Assembly (NCBI GenBank): GCA_036867785.1
Contig: CP145411.1
Span: 930,001-994,000 of the forward strand
From: Plasmodiophora brassicae
Lineage: Eukaryota; Endomyxa: Phytomyxea; Phytomyxea; Plasmodiophorida
Reading direction: 5' to 3'
DNA: 64,000 nt
Below, piece by piece: positions 48,101 through 57,932 of this stretch. A program made the position numbers and the translations under genes. Numbering within the stretch: position 1 is the first letter of the stretch; every line of letters begins with the position of its first letter. The notes beneath the pieces are model-generated. The model searched no databases, was not told where the DNA came from, and saw nothing but the letters and a program-made list of their open reading frames with translations.

Positions 48101-50014
48101 TGATCCGCGATCTGTCACCAGTGAGTCCAGTCGACAGGTCACGCGCCACATCATGATGAGGAGCTTGTTCCGGGCCAATACACTGTCCCAGTGCTGCTCG
48201 TTGCCGGTCATGAAGTCCAAGGAATGGACAAGACTCTTGATGCTGTCGGCCAGTGTGCCCGCATCCTCGCCCGACATCGTCGAATAATGTTCGGCATGCA
48301 GAGCATGCCCGGGGATAGAGAGGATCGTCGCGATTAATGCATCCTTACAAGCCGGCGAGGCAGTCTTCTTCTTGATCAACGTCAACAATGTCTGCAACGA
48401 TTGCACAGTCCCCGTCGGCTTAGAGAAATCGATGCGGATCGAAACTTCGGGAGGCTTGGCGACAACGCTTGTAGCTGGCTGAAGGCCAATATCACCGTAA
48501 TCGACGAGGAACGGCGATTCAGGATAGTTGACCATCTCATTCGACAATCGCAACTTTTTGATGGCGAATGGCATCGGGATGCCCTCCACCAATGCCTTCA
48601 CTTTGTCGAAAGCACGCTTGAACGCGACGTCGTTGAAGAGTAGGCCGCCGTCACCAAGGTCATGGTTGGGCGCATCGGTGCTCAGTTTCATTTGGCGACG
48701 AGCCACGTTTCGCGCCACCGTCCGCAGAATAAACAGCCACGTATGCGGGTCGCCGATCGCGTCGTCGTCGTGACCAAGTAGGCGCGATGTCATCACGTCC
48801 ACGGCGGCTCGCTGAAGGTCCTCCTTGACGAGGCGAAACTTCTCATCCCCCAGCGTCACATGCAGGTAGGCCAGCTGCGATTTCATAGTGCACGTTCCCG
48901 ACTGTTGGAACCTCATTGAGGGTTTCTTGATCGACCCGTCGTGATACCTGTGAAGCGGCTGCAAGATTCGCTGATAGATGTCGTCGGGGCCGTATTGTTG
49001 AGACCCAGTTGGAACCAGCTCCCTGGGGCCAGTCATCATGGAGAATAGGTGGAACAGGACGTCCAGGGTGTGCAGCAGTGCACCAGAGGGAACATTGACG
49101 AATTTCACAATGGGGACAACGTTAACGCGATCCAAGTATTTGACGAAGGCGTGCGCACCAGACGATCCGGCGCCCGCGTTGAAAATGGAGACCTCTAGCT
49201 TGTTTGTTGCACCATCATAGAGTATCTCCATAAGCATCGCGTGGCCACTGTTGGTCGACCTCCACCCCACTGGCACGACCACTTTCTTGGATACAGCCAG
49301 GAACGTTTTGGCGAGCTCGGCAAGGAACAGCGCGTTCCCGTCGACGCTGTCGCCATGATTCATCGAACCAGCGAACAAGGCGGCGATGCCAAGTTGGCGG
49401 TGCTGGTCCTCGACGTCCCACTTGTGAAGAACCTTAGACAGCAATGTGTGCATGAAGTAAAGTGCGTCTGGATACACGAAGCCGTCGATTCCTAATGAAG
49501 ACGCCCATGCATCACCGAAGAAATTGGCAACTGGGGCCATCAGCGCGTTCGGCGGGAGGCGTTCGACAGCGGGATCGCCACGAGTTGCGTCCAAGATCTC
49601 TGAAAACAAACGAAACCTTGGATCATTGGGCGCGTTGATAGGGCCAGAACAGGGAATGCCATGAAACCGGTACACGACGAACGCGGCACAGGCGGTGTGC
49701 ATGGCCGATACTTCTCGGTCGTCACTTGTGATTGTTACCAGTCGTAGCATATCATTGGCATGGGCACAAAACTCTCCGTCCGGAAGTCGTGCCGCGATTC
49801 TGCTGAGCGTCAGGAGCAGGCATCGGCGCTTACGAATATCTTTGACGCCAGCCAGGGCCGGCGGGAGTGCGTCCAGGGACGATGCAAGCGGTACGCCGAT
49901 CTCGGTCCGGATCGGGTCGTCAACGTCGAATGAGGTGGAACAGGCTTGACTCAAATCCCAAGGTGCGGACAGGGACAACGGTAAGAGCGCGCCCACAAGG
50001 ACGGCGACGAGCAT
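40791..50014 (-). CDS. Giant secreted P-loop/helicase-like protein, DUF3638-type
   Basis: Three exons (50014-44430, 44373-42150, 42092-40791) joined by introns of 56 and 57 nt keep one frame and give about 3,036 aa. Residues 1-17 are a signal peptide (MLVAVLVGALLPLSLSA). Around residue 260 there is a VPVGWRSTNSGHAMLMEI block. Near residue 1800 a P-loop-like MAAGKT occurs, followed by VPPASLFEQN; about 130 residues later a Walker-B-like FDEVDMTFDPKLEHNLP. Further on come LQGYSGTLENRF and TYYDHRHITGADIPQ with LQGVMRMRKF, in the order of superfamily-2 helicase motifs. This set recalls DUF3638/DUF3645 proteins, about 3,000 aa in fungi and also present in Chlamydiae and Legionella. A Glu/Gln tract precedes the last exon, which ends with two hydrophobic helices. 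Family call is from memory; gene structure is well supported. Confidence 0.72.
42150..42215. repeat. In-frame hexanucleotide repeat encoding Glu-Gln
   Basis: About eight CTCCTG/TTCCTG units at the end of the middle exon of the giant DUF3638-type gene. On the coding strand they read alternating Gln and Glu just before the splice donor, and the repeat probably varies in length. Confidence 0.85.
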
Positions 50015-51020
50015 GCTAATGGACTTCACTACTGAAAGCTCTATAGATCTGGCACAGAATGTGGCTTCGATCTGAAGGTCAACAGCTGTGTCTGGGCGTT
50101 CAGATTAATTCCTGAGTGATCGATTTCCGGAAGTCCGTGCGGACATTCAGCGACTGTTCAACGCTTTCTGGCCCGACACGCTGACTGAAAAGTGCGTGTT
50201 TTGTGCCAGCGAGTTCGCCTCGTGACGACAGCAGGCGAACGGCAGTGCCGCGGACCGCGCGTCAACTACAAAGAATACCGTCCCCCTTTGAACGAGGAAT
50301 ACAGTATGTACATAGGTATTACGCTTCTTCACGAAACGCGAAGCGAAGGTTCCTCGTGGCACCGACTGCGCGTCGATTACGCTGCACGGAACGCTCGCGA
50401 AGCGATTCTCTCCTCGTGGCGCCGACTGCGCATCAATTACGCTTCATCACGAAAGGCTCGCGGCGCGATTCGCTCATCGTGACACCGACTGTCACGGAAT
50501 TTACGGTCCAGCGGTGACGTCTTTTCGCGCTGCGACGTCCTGTCGGCTCCTGTCGTACCCCGTAACGAAACGCGATGCAAGCCACAATCGCGTCTCGACC
50601 GCAGACCCGACCTGACATAGAATTTCCTGTAACACGACGGCGTCACAAGGGGTCTCGTCGGCGCCCGCAAACGAAACGGAAACGGCAAACAGCGACGGTA
50701 CTTTTCGTTCGGTAGTGGTGTCGTGTCATTCAACACAGCGGTCGCCTAGCAGCGATCGGAGCTGGCATACAGTCAGACCTTCGCAGTTGACACGCGCCGA
50801 CATTCGACGAACTGTGGACGTCCGATCACATTCACCAGTCGCTAGCTCGCTAGCGCGCGTGTCCGCGTTGGACGTTCTCGATCATCGCAAAGGGCTGGCG
50901 ACCGGGAAGTCGCCGCAGGCCTGCGCATCTCTCATCCTTTGTTGCCATGAAGCGGCACAAACGCCTTGCACGTTCACGATTATTCGAACTGCGGGTAACT
51001 GGAGAAGGCGCCCCGCTGCG
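50015..51020. other. Upstream region of the giant gene with degenerate repeats
   Basis: No gene is supported. It holds the upstream sequence of the giant minus-strand gene on the left. Three degenerate repeat units are described separately. Several short frames on both strands have no recognisable features. Confidence 0.45.
50310..50500. repeat. Degenerate tandem repeat, about 60-bp unit
   Basis: A unit around CTCGTGGCRCCGACTGCGCR followed by TCRATTACGCT and CTCGCGRMGCGATTC recurs at about 50355, 50412 and (weaker) 50476, with a possible earlier partial unit near 50255. Each copy differs by several substitutions, so the array is old. Confidence 0.7.
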
Positions 51021-51025
51021 ATGCT

Positions 51026-52160
51026 TCAGCTTAGCAGATGACGTATCGTCTGCGCAAACTCAGGTAGTTCATCGTGATGTTCCGGCGCTTCGTCCTCGAA
51101 TGGCCAGGCACTGGGGTTTGGTGCCGGATTATTGACGTGCCGGGTCCAGTCAGTCACGCTTTTGAAGCGTCGGACAGAGTCGGCGTTAATGTCTGATGCG
51201 GCACCGTGCCGACCGGCGCAAACGGCTGCGTTAACAGCAGGTCCCGCCAGAAACGGGCATCCCGCATCCGCGACATGTCGGCCACGGGTCTCCTCGCAGC
51301 CGGTCAGGCCGGCCTGTCCAGATCGTTCACGAAGGCGTAAGCTGCCGCTTTCCAGGACGGCCACGACGGGTGCAAGACCCCCATGGGTGCGATTGTCGCG
51401 GCCGTTACGGGTGCCTGTCGACGACGCCGTGGCTGATGCTGCTGCGTCGATGACGTCGAGCAACTCGTGACAGGATCGGCGGTGATCAGATCGGGCGTAT
51501 GAACGGCAGCGAGCGGGCCAAGTTAGTCGCCCTTACCGGCCACCAGCAGGACGGGCGCCGACGCGATGGTGCCCATCTCGTTCGGGGCAGCGATCTCGGC
51601 ATGTGATTCTACGAACGCGGTGACCGCCGGCGACACCACCCGAGCAGGTATAATGTGGGAGGGGCGGCCTCGCTTGCAGGTCGGATGACGTGCTGGTTCT
51701 CCGAGCGGTTCCTGGCACGACCTCGGCTGACCAGAGGTCGATCGCGTCAACGGAGACACCCAGGCCGCCCGCAGGCATCGCGAACACGCGCCACCACCAG
51801 ATGCTCAGCCCCGGTCGTCTGGGTGTGTAGGGCTCTTCAAGAACGCCCAGCGGTTCAAAAGCGCCGTTATCAGGACGCGGGCGATGGGCTTGGAAAGCGT
51901 CGGCGCCCTTGCAAAGAGCAGGTCGCAGAACCGGACCAGCTGGGACGTATCGTGATGGGCGGCGCCGCTGCTGATGCGGAGCGATGGGGCCACATCGCCC
52001 GCCTTGGGTGCGTTGCGCCCCGCCGTCGTGCACGCGCCAATGTAGTTGGCGAACACGTCGTTGGCCGGCAGGTGGTGCTCATCGGCGGTACGCGCGCGCG
52101 CCCAGCCGTCCCGGTACGCACGAGCAGTGGGCGACGCGCCGTACTTCTCGGTGCCGACAG
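51026..52160 (-). pseudogene. Orphan exons of an unrecognised gene
   Basis: Three minus-strand stretches look coding: 52160-51810 (ANDVFANYIGACTTAGRNAP ... FCDLLFARAPTLSKPIAR), 51650-51525 (PAVTAFVESHAEIAAPNEMG) and 51250-51026 (SVTDWTRHVNNPAPN ... EFAQTIRHLLS). Introns of usual size could link them, but no start was found: the sequence immediately upstream is the fragment copied from the DUF3638-type gene. I read this as the 3' part of a gene whose 5' part was replaced; an intact gene with unseen first exon is possible. Confidence 0.35.
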
Positions 52161-52164
52161 CTGC

Positions 52165-52575
52165 TGAATGATGACCTGGCCGTTGGCGCCCTCGTCCAGG
52201 ACGATACCGTGTGGGGCCCTGTAGACCCGGTCCGGGAAGATAAATCGGTTCTCGAGCGTCCCGGAATACCCTTGAAGCGGGTGGAACATGGGCCCGAGGT
52301 TCCGCACGTTCCCCGGCATCTGACGCAAGTCCACTTTGGCATTGTTCAGGATGTGCTCCCGGACAATGTCCATCAGGGAAAGAAGGGCAAGTTGCACCAG
52401 ATCAGCTTGTCATTCAGGGTCGGCATGTGGTAATTGGAGTTCGTCCACCATCAGCGTGCTGAAACGCCGGCCAACGTCGCTGCTGTCTGGGTCCACCCAC
52501 TGTTTCGCCCCGTCCTTGCACCAGCGGATGTAGGCGTTGGCCTGCTCCAGGTCCACGCCGCTGTGCAAAACAGGA
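52165..52575 (-). pseudogene. Partial copy of the giant DUF3638-type gene
   Basis: Minus-strand sequence repeats the parental middle exon from about 43640 to 43200: AYIRWCKDGAKQWVDPDSSD, then ILNNAKVDLRQMPGNVRNLG, LQGYSGTLENRFIFPDRV and IVLDEGANGQVI. A segment between these blocks is missing or scrambled relative to the parent, and both ends break off abruptly. Orientation is the same as the parent, about 9 kb away. Similarity at DNA level is high, so the event is fairly recent. Confidence 0.88.
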
Positions 52576-52714
52576 AAGCACAAGGAGAGGCGATCCGACA
52601 AAAGCTGGATAGCCATATCGAAGGCAGTCAAGGATGAACACATCTGCATCGTCAACGACAGGACGCGACACTGCAGTCGATTGAACGATCTGTCAGTCTG
52701 TAGCATATGTGAGT

Positions 52715-53128
52715 TTATACTTCATCTTCTCTCAACAGCATGTTCGGGATGCCATTCGTGATCTTGTACGTTCTTCCGCATCCATCGCAGCACAGTTGCC
52801 CTTCCTGGATGTGGGTCTGCAAAGTGTGTCACGTAAGACTCAGTGCGATACACAGGACAATCGATTGTCATACGTCGATTAGGAGATTGTGCAACTGCTG
52901 AAGAGCCTCATCTTCACATCCTTCGGGCGAATCAGGGATTGGCAGGCCAAGCTGTTGACCGCACTGCCGGAGGACCTCGTAGTCCACAGTTCCCAGGATG
53001 TGCTTAATGAAGTCGCCACTGAACTCCGACTCCTCACTTTCTACACGCACCGCATCAATGCGAAGCGGGAACTGCTTCGTGCACGTCTTCACGACGCAGA
53101 TCAGGTGGTTGTGGGTCAGAATCCTCAT
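52715..53128 (-). CDS. TRM112: TRM112, activator subunit of methyltransferases
   Basis: Two exons (53128-52874, 52816-52715) separated by a 57-nt GT-AG intron give 118 aa, close to the 125 aa of human TRMT112. Exon 1 starts MRILTHNHLICVV and carries KQFPLRIDAVRVE; exon 2 supplies the conserved ending EGQLCCDGCGRTYKITNGIP and NMLL. TRM112 is a small zinc-finger-like partner that stabilises several SAM-dependent methyltransferases acting on tRNA, 18S rRNA and translation factor eRF1. Without the intron the frame stops early and would lack the zinc-binding end. Confidence 0.93.
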
Positions 53129-53439
53129 AACCGCGATGGCGCCGGTCAGTCCGTCGTCACTGCTGCTTTGGTTTTTGACGCCCGGGACCTGCTACGGATG
53201 CCGCCACGGACTTGTCGCACCTGCGACATCCGGAACGCATGCTGAAGCGTTTTAACTTGTGACCCGATGGTTAGTATTGTTCATATTGCATGCCTGCTCC
53301 GTTGTTTAGTGTTATCGCCGCTAACAAGAAGGCAGACTGGCGGCGATGTCGGCAGGACCGCAGAATCGGCGCCGCTTGTCTCGGGTGTTGAAGTTTACGT
53401 TCCGATACTCCAATACAGACCTGTAGCTCATATCAATGG

Positions 53440-53830
53440 CACCGTATAGGTAGCGCTTTCGGCTGTCGCGCGACCTGGTGTTCCTTGCCGGGTGCCACGC
53501 CGATTTCGCGTATAACGACTACCCTGTGCGGTGAGAGGTAGCAGACGCGGAAGTGATTCGACGTGTTCGGCAAGCGCGCACGTCTCGTCGTGGTCTACAC
53601 TCGGCTCTGGACGAACCTCTGGACGCACAGTCGGGCCTCGAACTTGTCGACGTTGCCAGCCTTGGTTGACTTTCACCATGAAAGCCCATGTCGCACAGGC
53701 CGGCTCTCGTCCCGGCAACAGATATTGCAGGTCAAATGCATCAGTTTGCGATAGGTACTCGTTATGCACGACGTCGGTGAAGTACCCACCATACGACCTC
53801 AAGATAGACGTCGTTGGTATTTTCCTTAAG
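53440..53830 (-). mobile_element. Ty1/copia relic, reverse transcriptase N-terminal region
   Basis: Minus-strand translation carries the order of motifs that opens copia reverse transcriptases: an LPGREP block, a WAFMVKVNQ block, a KFEARLCVQRFVQ-like block and a DETCALAEH block. The element is a broken fossil with several interruptions and no LTRs seen. It lies between TRM112 and the CAF-1 gene. Divergence is clearly greater than in the copia piece at the left edge of the window. Confidence 0.6.
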
Positions 53831-53899
53831 GTATACGTGTTCGGGGTGTTTCTCAAGATAGGCAAGTTGGTGTAGGCCATGCAGCATGAGTACTGGATG

Positions 53900-54256
53900 A
53901 GGGATACCACTGGAACCCGCTTCAAGAAACCCCTGGTCGCCCGGCTGCTGTCAAGCAACGATCGGGTGCATCAGGAGCAAGGCCTAGTATCTCAGCGGAT
54001 TAGGCTTCATCAGAGTGTCACCAGACTACTGCACTGCGAGTTCCGGTACGAGACTCACTGCGACAAGTGCAACTTCTTCCACAATCCCAATGGCAAACTG
54101 GATATCGCTGTTGCCCAGACAGGCCAAGCTCCGCGATGGAATTCTGGCAGTCTGCCGTATACCTGGCCGTGCTTGTCGCCCCTGCTTGACCGCTCTGTTT
54201 CAGCAGCAATACCGCGGATCGATGACCTATACTCGCATTGCTCTCTGATGACATAG
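53900..54256 (+). mobile_element. Possible copia relic, downstream pol region
   Basis: The plus strand vaguely matches the section after copia reverse transcriptase, with a GSLPYTWPCLSPLLDRS block resembling the usual GSLMYLA...RPD signature. It is broken and much decayed, and opposite to the neighbouring relic. Assignment is tentative; otherwise this is featureless intergenic sequence. Confidence 0.3.
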
Positions 54257-54297
54257 GTCGAGATCAACTTTGTTGTAAAGAGCGATTCCGCAATAAT

Positions 54298-56009
54298 TCA
54301 TGGGCCTGCACGCGAACCCATAAAGACGAGAGGAACACGGCGTGGTTGTAGGACATTCACTGGTTGGGACTCCGGTTGGGATGGTGTGGATACAGGTCGC
54401 GATTCCGATACAGGCGGCGATGAAACAGGGCGCACTTCAGGCTCCGATGAAGTCGTGATAAGTTCAGGAGTTATTCGTCGTGGTCCCTTTGTTGGGGTGA
54501 TAACTGTCGATGTATCAGACCCTCGAGCGAGCCCTTTGGTGTCCGATTTCGAAGGTGATTGTGGACTCGGGTCGACCTCCAATACAGCGGCATCGCGAAC
54601 TGCGGATGCTCGGTCAACATTGGAGCAAGCCAGAACAAACAATACGATGCCGACCTTCACCGCATACGACCTCGCCTATATCCGACGGGTCGAACGTAAT
54701 CGCGGAGACGAACCCTTCTGCAGACGATACAAATAGCGTGCAACCGTCAGGTGCCCTAGACGCGCGGGCAATCAACTTCGTGCAGATGTTTCGGTGCTTT
54801 CCACGAAAAGCAGTGTTACCATGCCAGATCAGTGATTGGCATATAATGCAAGCCAGCTATGCTGGCCAGTGGCAGGTCCCGTTCCGTATCGTAGATCACG
54901 ACACCGTCACGGTATGCAACGGCAAACACCATCCGGTACGACGGCAGCCCGTCATGGACTTTCAGAATCTCAGACCAGTCAACAGAAACAACCATCGAAC
55001 GTTGCACACCTTTTGCTGTCGACTGGAGCTTGTACAAGACTGGGCTAAACGCAGTGGCGACGGTATGCCGATGCGGCGACGAGTAGATATACAGTGGCCT
55101 ATAGGCAGAGTTAAACCGATGAGCATACGGTCGGCAACGGAATGATGCTCACTTGTCGAGGTAACGACGGTGCCACAAAAAGGTGCACGACGTGCTGTCG
55201 TGGACCCCAGTCGGAGTCACAAGGAACGTGCCATCTGGCGACCAGGTCGGGCGTCGGAAGAGTGCCATAATGCTGTCTCCGGCAAACGATGGCAGCACCT
55301 TGGGTTTAGCGGACACGACCCTGCCGCTTTCAATCTGGTACACATTACAAGTCTTGTCACAGCTGGTAGATACGATAAACTGATCGAGGGGATCCCAGGC
55401 AACGCCCTTGACGAGTTTGCTATGCATAGGAGATGAACCAGAACGTCGTAACAATGGAATAAAGGTGCCGTTACCTGTGTTGCTTGAATACGTAAATTTG
55501 CTCACCAGACGCGGCATCCCATACGATGACTTTGTGTTGAACTTCACCAGAGACGATGCGAGCGCTGGTCGGTGACCACGCCACCGACGTCACGTCCGAC
55601 GAATGCCCCGACAGCACCTGCGAAACAACCCAAGCCTCTTCGGACCCTTCGCTTGGCGCTGCCCCGCCCTCCGACCGTTTCCACACGAATACGTATTTGT
55701 CTGGATGTCAACCATCAGACCTGGGTGACACGGTCGTCATATGCAAAGATTACCATCCGATCCTGAAGCAATACGGCCATCCTTGGCAAATCTGACACAA
55801 TTGACCGCGCCCGTATGTCTGTCCATACTGGCGAGATGCCGCACATGGGCGGCGCCGTCCGCCGGCCACTCCACGCGCCAGACGCGCACGTGGTTGTCGG
55901 CGCCACCCGTCGCCAGGCGCCCGTCCGGCCCAGCATCCAGCGAAAACACGGGCATGCACGGCTGCGCCTCGGTCGCATGCCAGTGGATCTGGATCGTCTC
56001 GACCCGCAT
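54298..56009 (-). CDS. CHAF1B: Chromatin assembly factor 1 p60 subunit (CAF-1B/Cac2/FAS2)
   Basis: WD40 protein of the histone H3-H4 chaperone CAF-1, which loads nucleosomes on replicating DNA. The N-terminus (ETIQIHWHATEAQPCMPVFS) and repeats match: RHTGAVNCVRFAKDG, SGHSSDVTSVAWSPTSARIV, VAWDPLDQFIVSTSCDK, RRPTWSPDGTFLVTPTG, YRMVFAVAYRDGVVIYDTE. Exons are split by short introns, e.g. near 55715-55770, 55440-55490, 54745-54825 and 54600-54660; the last two restore ITDLAWAPDGCTLFVSSAEG and lead into a Ser/Pro-rich tail ending RRVPLVFMGS at 54298. ATG at 56009. The tail is where CAF-1 p60 usually binds partners such as Asf1. Divergent from the bHLH gene. Confidence 0.92.
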
Positions 56010-56378
56010 CGTGGCGGGCGCACCTGAACCTGTAACAGTGGGGCGGGGAACCCCGACGGCGTTTCCTTTTCCTTCCGCCCGGGCTCTGGCCACGTCCGCG
56101 CACGCCACCACACGCCACAGCGGCCTTCCCGCCGTGCAGCTCCACTGTCTCCGGGCGCCATGCTGCAGCAGCTCACGACTGCATGCGCCCGCCTCGCTGG
56201 ACGATGCGCAGCTGCAGTGTCTGTGTCTGCTGCTGCCACTGCTTGTGAAAGTTCGGCGTGTGTGTACCCCTCCCGTACGAGGGCGGCTAGATATTTTGTC
56301 GGGTCCGAAGGTACCTGCTGGGATCGTTAGTTAGTAGTGCGGTACTGTGTGGCGGGACGACACCGGGCGAGCGGCTTG
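56010..56378. promoter_or_regulatory. Divergent promoter region of CHAF1B and bHLH genes
   Basis: About 370 bp between two outward-facing starts. No unambiguous core element; inferred from arrangement. Confidence 0.4.
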
Positions 56379-57095
56379 ATGGAGGCATTCACGGGCGATG
56401 ACATGCCGTTCTCCCGGAGGTCCCCGTACGACGACGCCGAAGACGATAACTCGTCGTATGAGCCGGGCACGAAGGGGCGCGGGTCGAAGCGCCCGATGAC
56501 GGACGGCATGAAGAGCAGGGTGTCGACTAGGAAGGTCCGCAAGAACGACCGCGAGAAGCAACGACGATCGCAACTGAACAACCAGTTCGAGGTATGGCTA
56601 CCCTGCGTTGCTTGTAGAGTGCCTGCTGACGTGCGACGCGTTCCCGGCAGCTCATGAGCAAGATCCTGAACCTAGGTCAGGCGAACAAGACGGAGAAGTT
56701 TACGATCCTGAGCGAAGCCATCAACGTGATCAACGCGTTGCGCATCCAGAACACGCATCTGCGAGAGGAGAAGGCTGACTTATGCCAGGAGCTCACCAAG
56801 CTCTCCGCCTACATGCAACAGCGTGAATTCCCGGGCAGTGTGCCACCCTCTTCGGGGTCGTGCCAATCGACGATTCCACCAGGCACCTTGGCAGATCCGC
56901 TTTGTTTATTGGTCTGCCTCTGACCGACAGCTGCCAGGAATACTGCCATCGTACGAAGTGCCGTTCACGCCATCGGCGTCGCAACCGGATTCAGGGTCGG
57001 CCGGGTACCCGGGCGGACGAATGTCATACGTGGCGACAACACCTTCGTCGGCCATGGTAGACGACGAGGAGGACTTCAACATTTTCGCGCCCTGA
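56379..57095 (+). CDS. bHLH(-zipper) transcription factor
   Basis: Three exons, about 180 aa. The basic region and helix 1 (KVRKNDREKQRRSQLNNQF) keep the Glu and Arg that contact E-box DNA; after an intron near 56593-56650 the loop and helix 2 follow (NKTEKFTILSEAINVINALR), then a leucine-type coiled coil (LREEKADLCQELTKLSAYMQ). A second intron near 56838-56940 leads to a Ser/Pro-rich tail with an acidic end (DDEEDFNIFAP). The lack of the usual His in the basic region and the helix 2 sequence are more like plant group IVc (ILR3-type) factors than animal Myc/Max, from memory. ATG at 56379. Confidence 0.88.
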
Positions 57096-57182
57096 AGCTG
57101 CCAACGTTTGAGCACGGAATGGTTATCTGTTGGGACAATCTGGTTTTATTCATAAACAGTCAAGACAACTGTACGAAACCGT

Positions 57183-57549
57183 TCAGGCAGCGACCTGCTC
57201 TGGTGTCGCTTCGTTCTCGCATTCGCTCTTGGCGGCCGCGTCTTGTGCGGCGCTCTCCTCCTCATCCGCCACTTTGACTTTCTTGACCGCGTCATTCTCG
57301 TCGGCGTCACAGACAGACTTCCGCTTCGTCAGCACACCTTCATCGTTGGCCGCGTCACCAGACTCCTCTGCAGCATCCTCCGTCGGCGCCTGCTCGGCCT
57401 CCTCTTTCTGCTCCTCTGCCCGATCTTCGTCTTTGACCTGCTGCTGCTGTTGCTGCTGCTCTTCCTGAGCCTGCTCCTGTTCCTGAGCCTGCTCCTGTTC
57501 CTGATCCTTCTGCTGCATGTCCTGCTCCTGCTGCTGCTGCGTCTCCTCT

Positions 57550-57580
<31 letters not shown>

Positions 57581-57605
57581 CTTGTTGTTCGGCGACGTTC
57601 ACCAT
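57183..57605 (-). CDS. 140-aa Gln/Glu-rich low-complexity protein
   Basis: Starts MVNVAEQQEQ at 57605; the first half is almost only Gln and Glu, encoded by CTG/CTC repeats on the plus strand, and the second half is acidic with a basic patch (LTKRKSVCDADENDAVKKVK) that could act as a nuclear localisation signal. Probably disordered; a nuclear role is inferred. Stop lies 88 bp from the end of the convergent bHLH gene. Confidence 0.65.
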
Positions 57606-57733
57606 CGCGGAGGGAGTGATTGCTGAAGCAGAGATACGAAACCGAGGTCAATGCAGTTCGTGCGCGCTTCGAGAATGATGGCAGCCTGGCCAGTGGCCGC
57701 GCTGGATAAACTGCGGGCATTCTGACTGCAGTC

Positions 57734-57932
57734 GACCGAAGTGCGCGACTGCACGCACAATTTCGTAACCCGCTGCGAAAGCCGAAGATATGACTGGACT
57801 GCCCAGTACGGCAACCAACATAATTATCTCGTTTGTGGTGAATGGACGAATGGGCGACGGTGAGAGACGTATGGCAGCAGTTAGAGCAGGTAAGGAAGGC
57901 GTGCGAGGCGCGCGGAAAACTCTTCGACGACT
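57734..57932 (+). repeat. Direct duplicate of the TTLL gene 5' region (first copy)
   Basis: From GACCGAAGTGCGCGACTG onward this is nearly identical to 61917-62134: both contain GAAGATATGACTGGACTGCC and the same ATG followed by MDEWATVRDV and CEARGKLFDD. The second copy has an extra 19-bp or so insert upstream. Identity ends sharply after CTCTTCGACGACT at 57932. The duplication covers the presumed promoter and first about 30 codons of TTLL. Confidence 0.93.

Noticed and set aside
54298-54660. Apparent secreted protein with an N-terminal signal peptide
   Set aside because: The hydrophobic start is intron sequence of CHAF1B: splicing it out joins the WD40 exon in frame to the Ser/Pro-rich tail.
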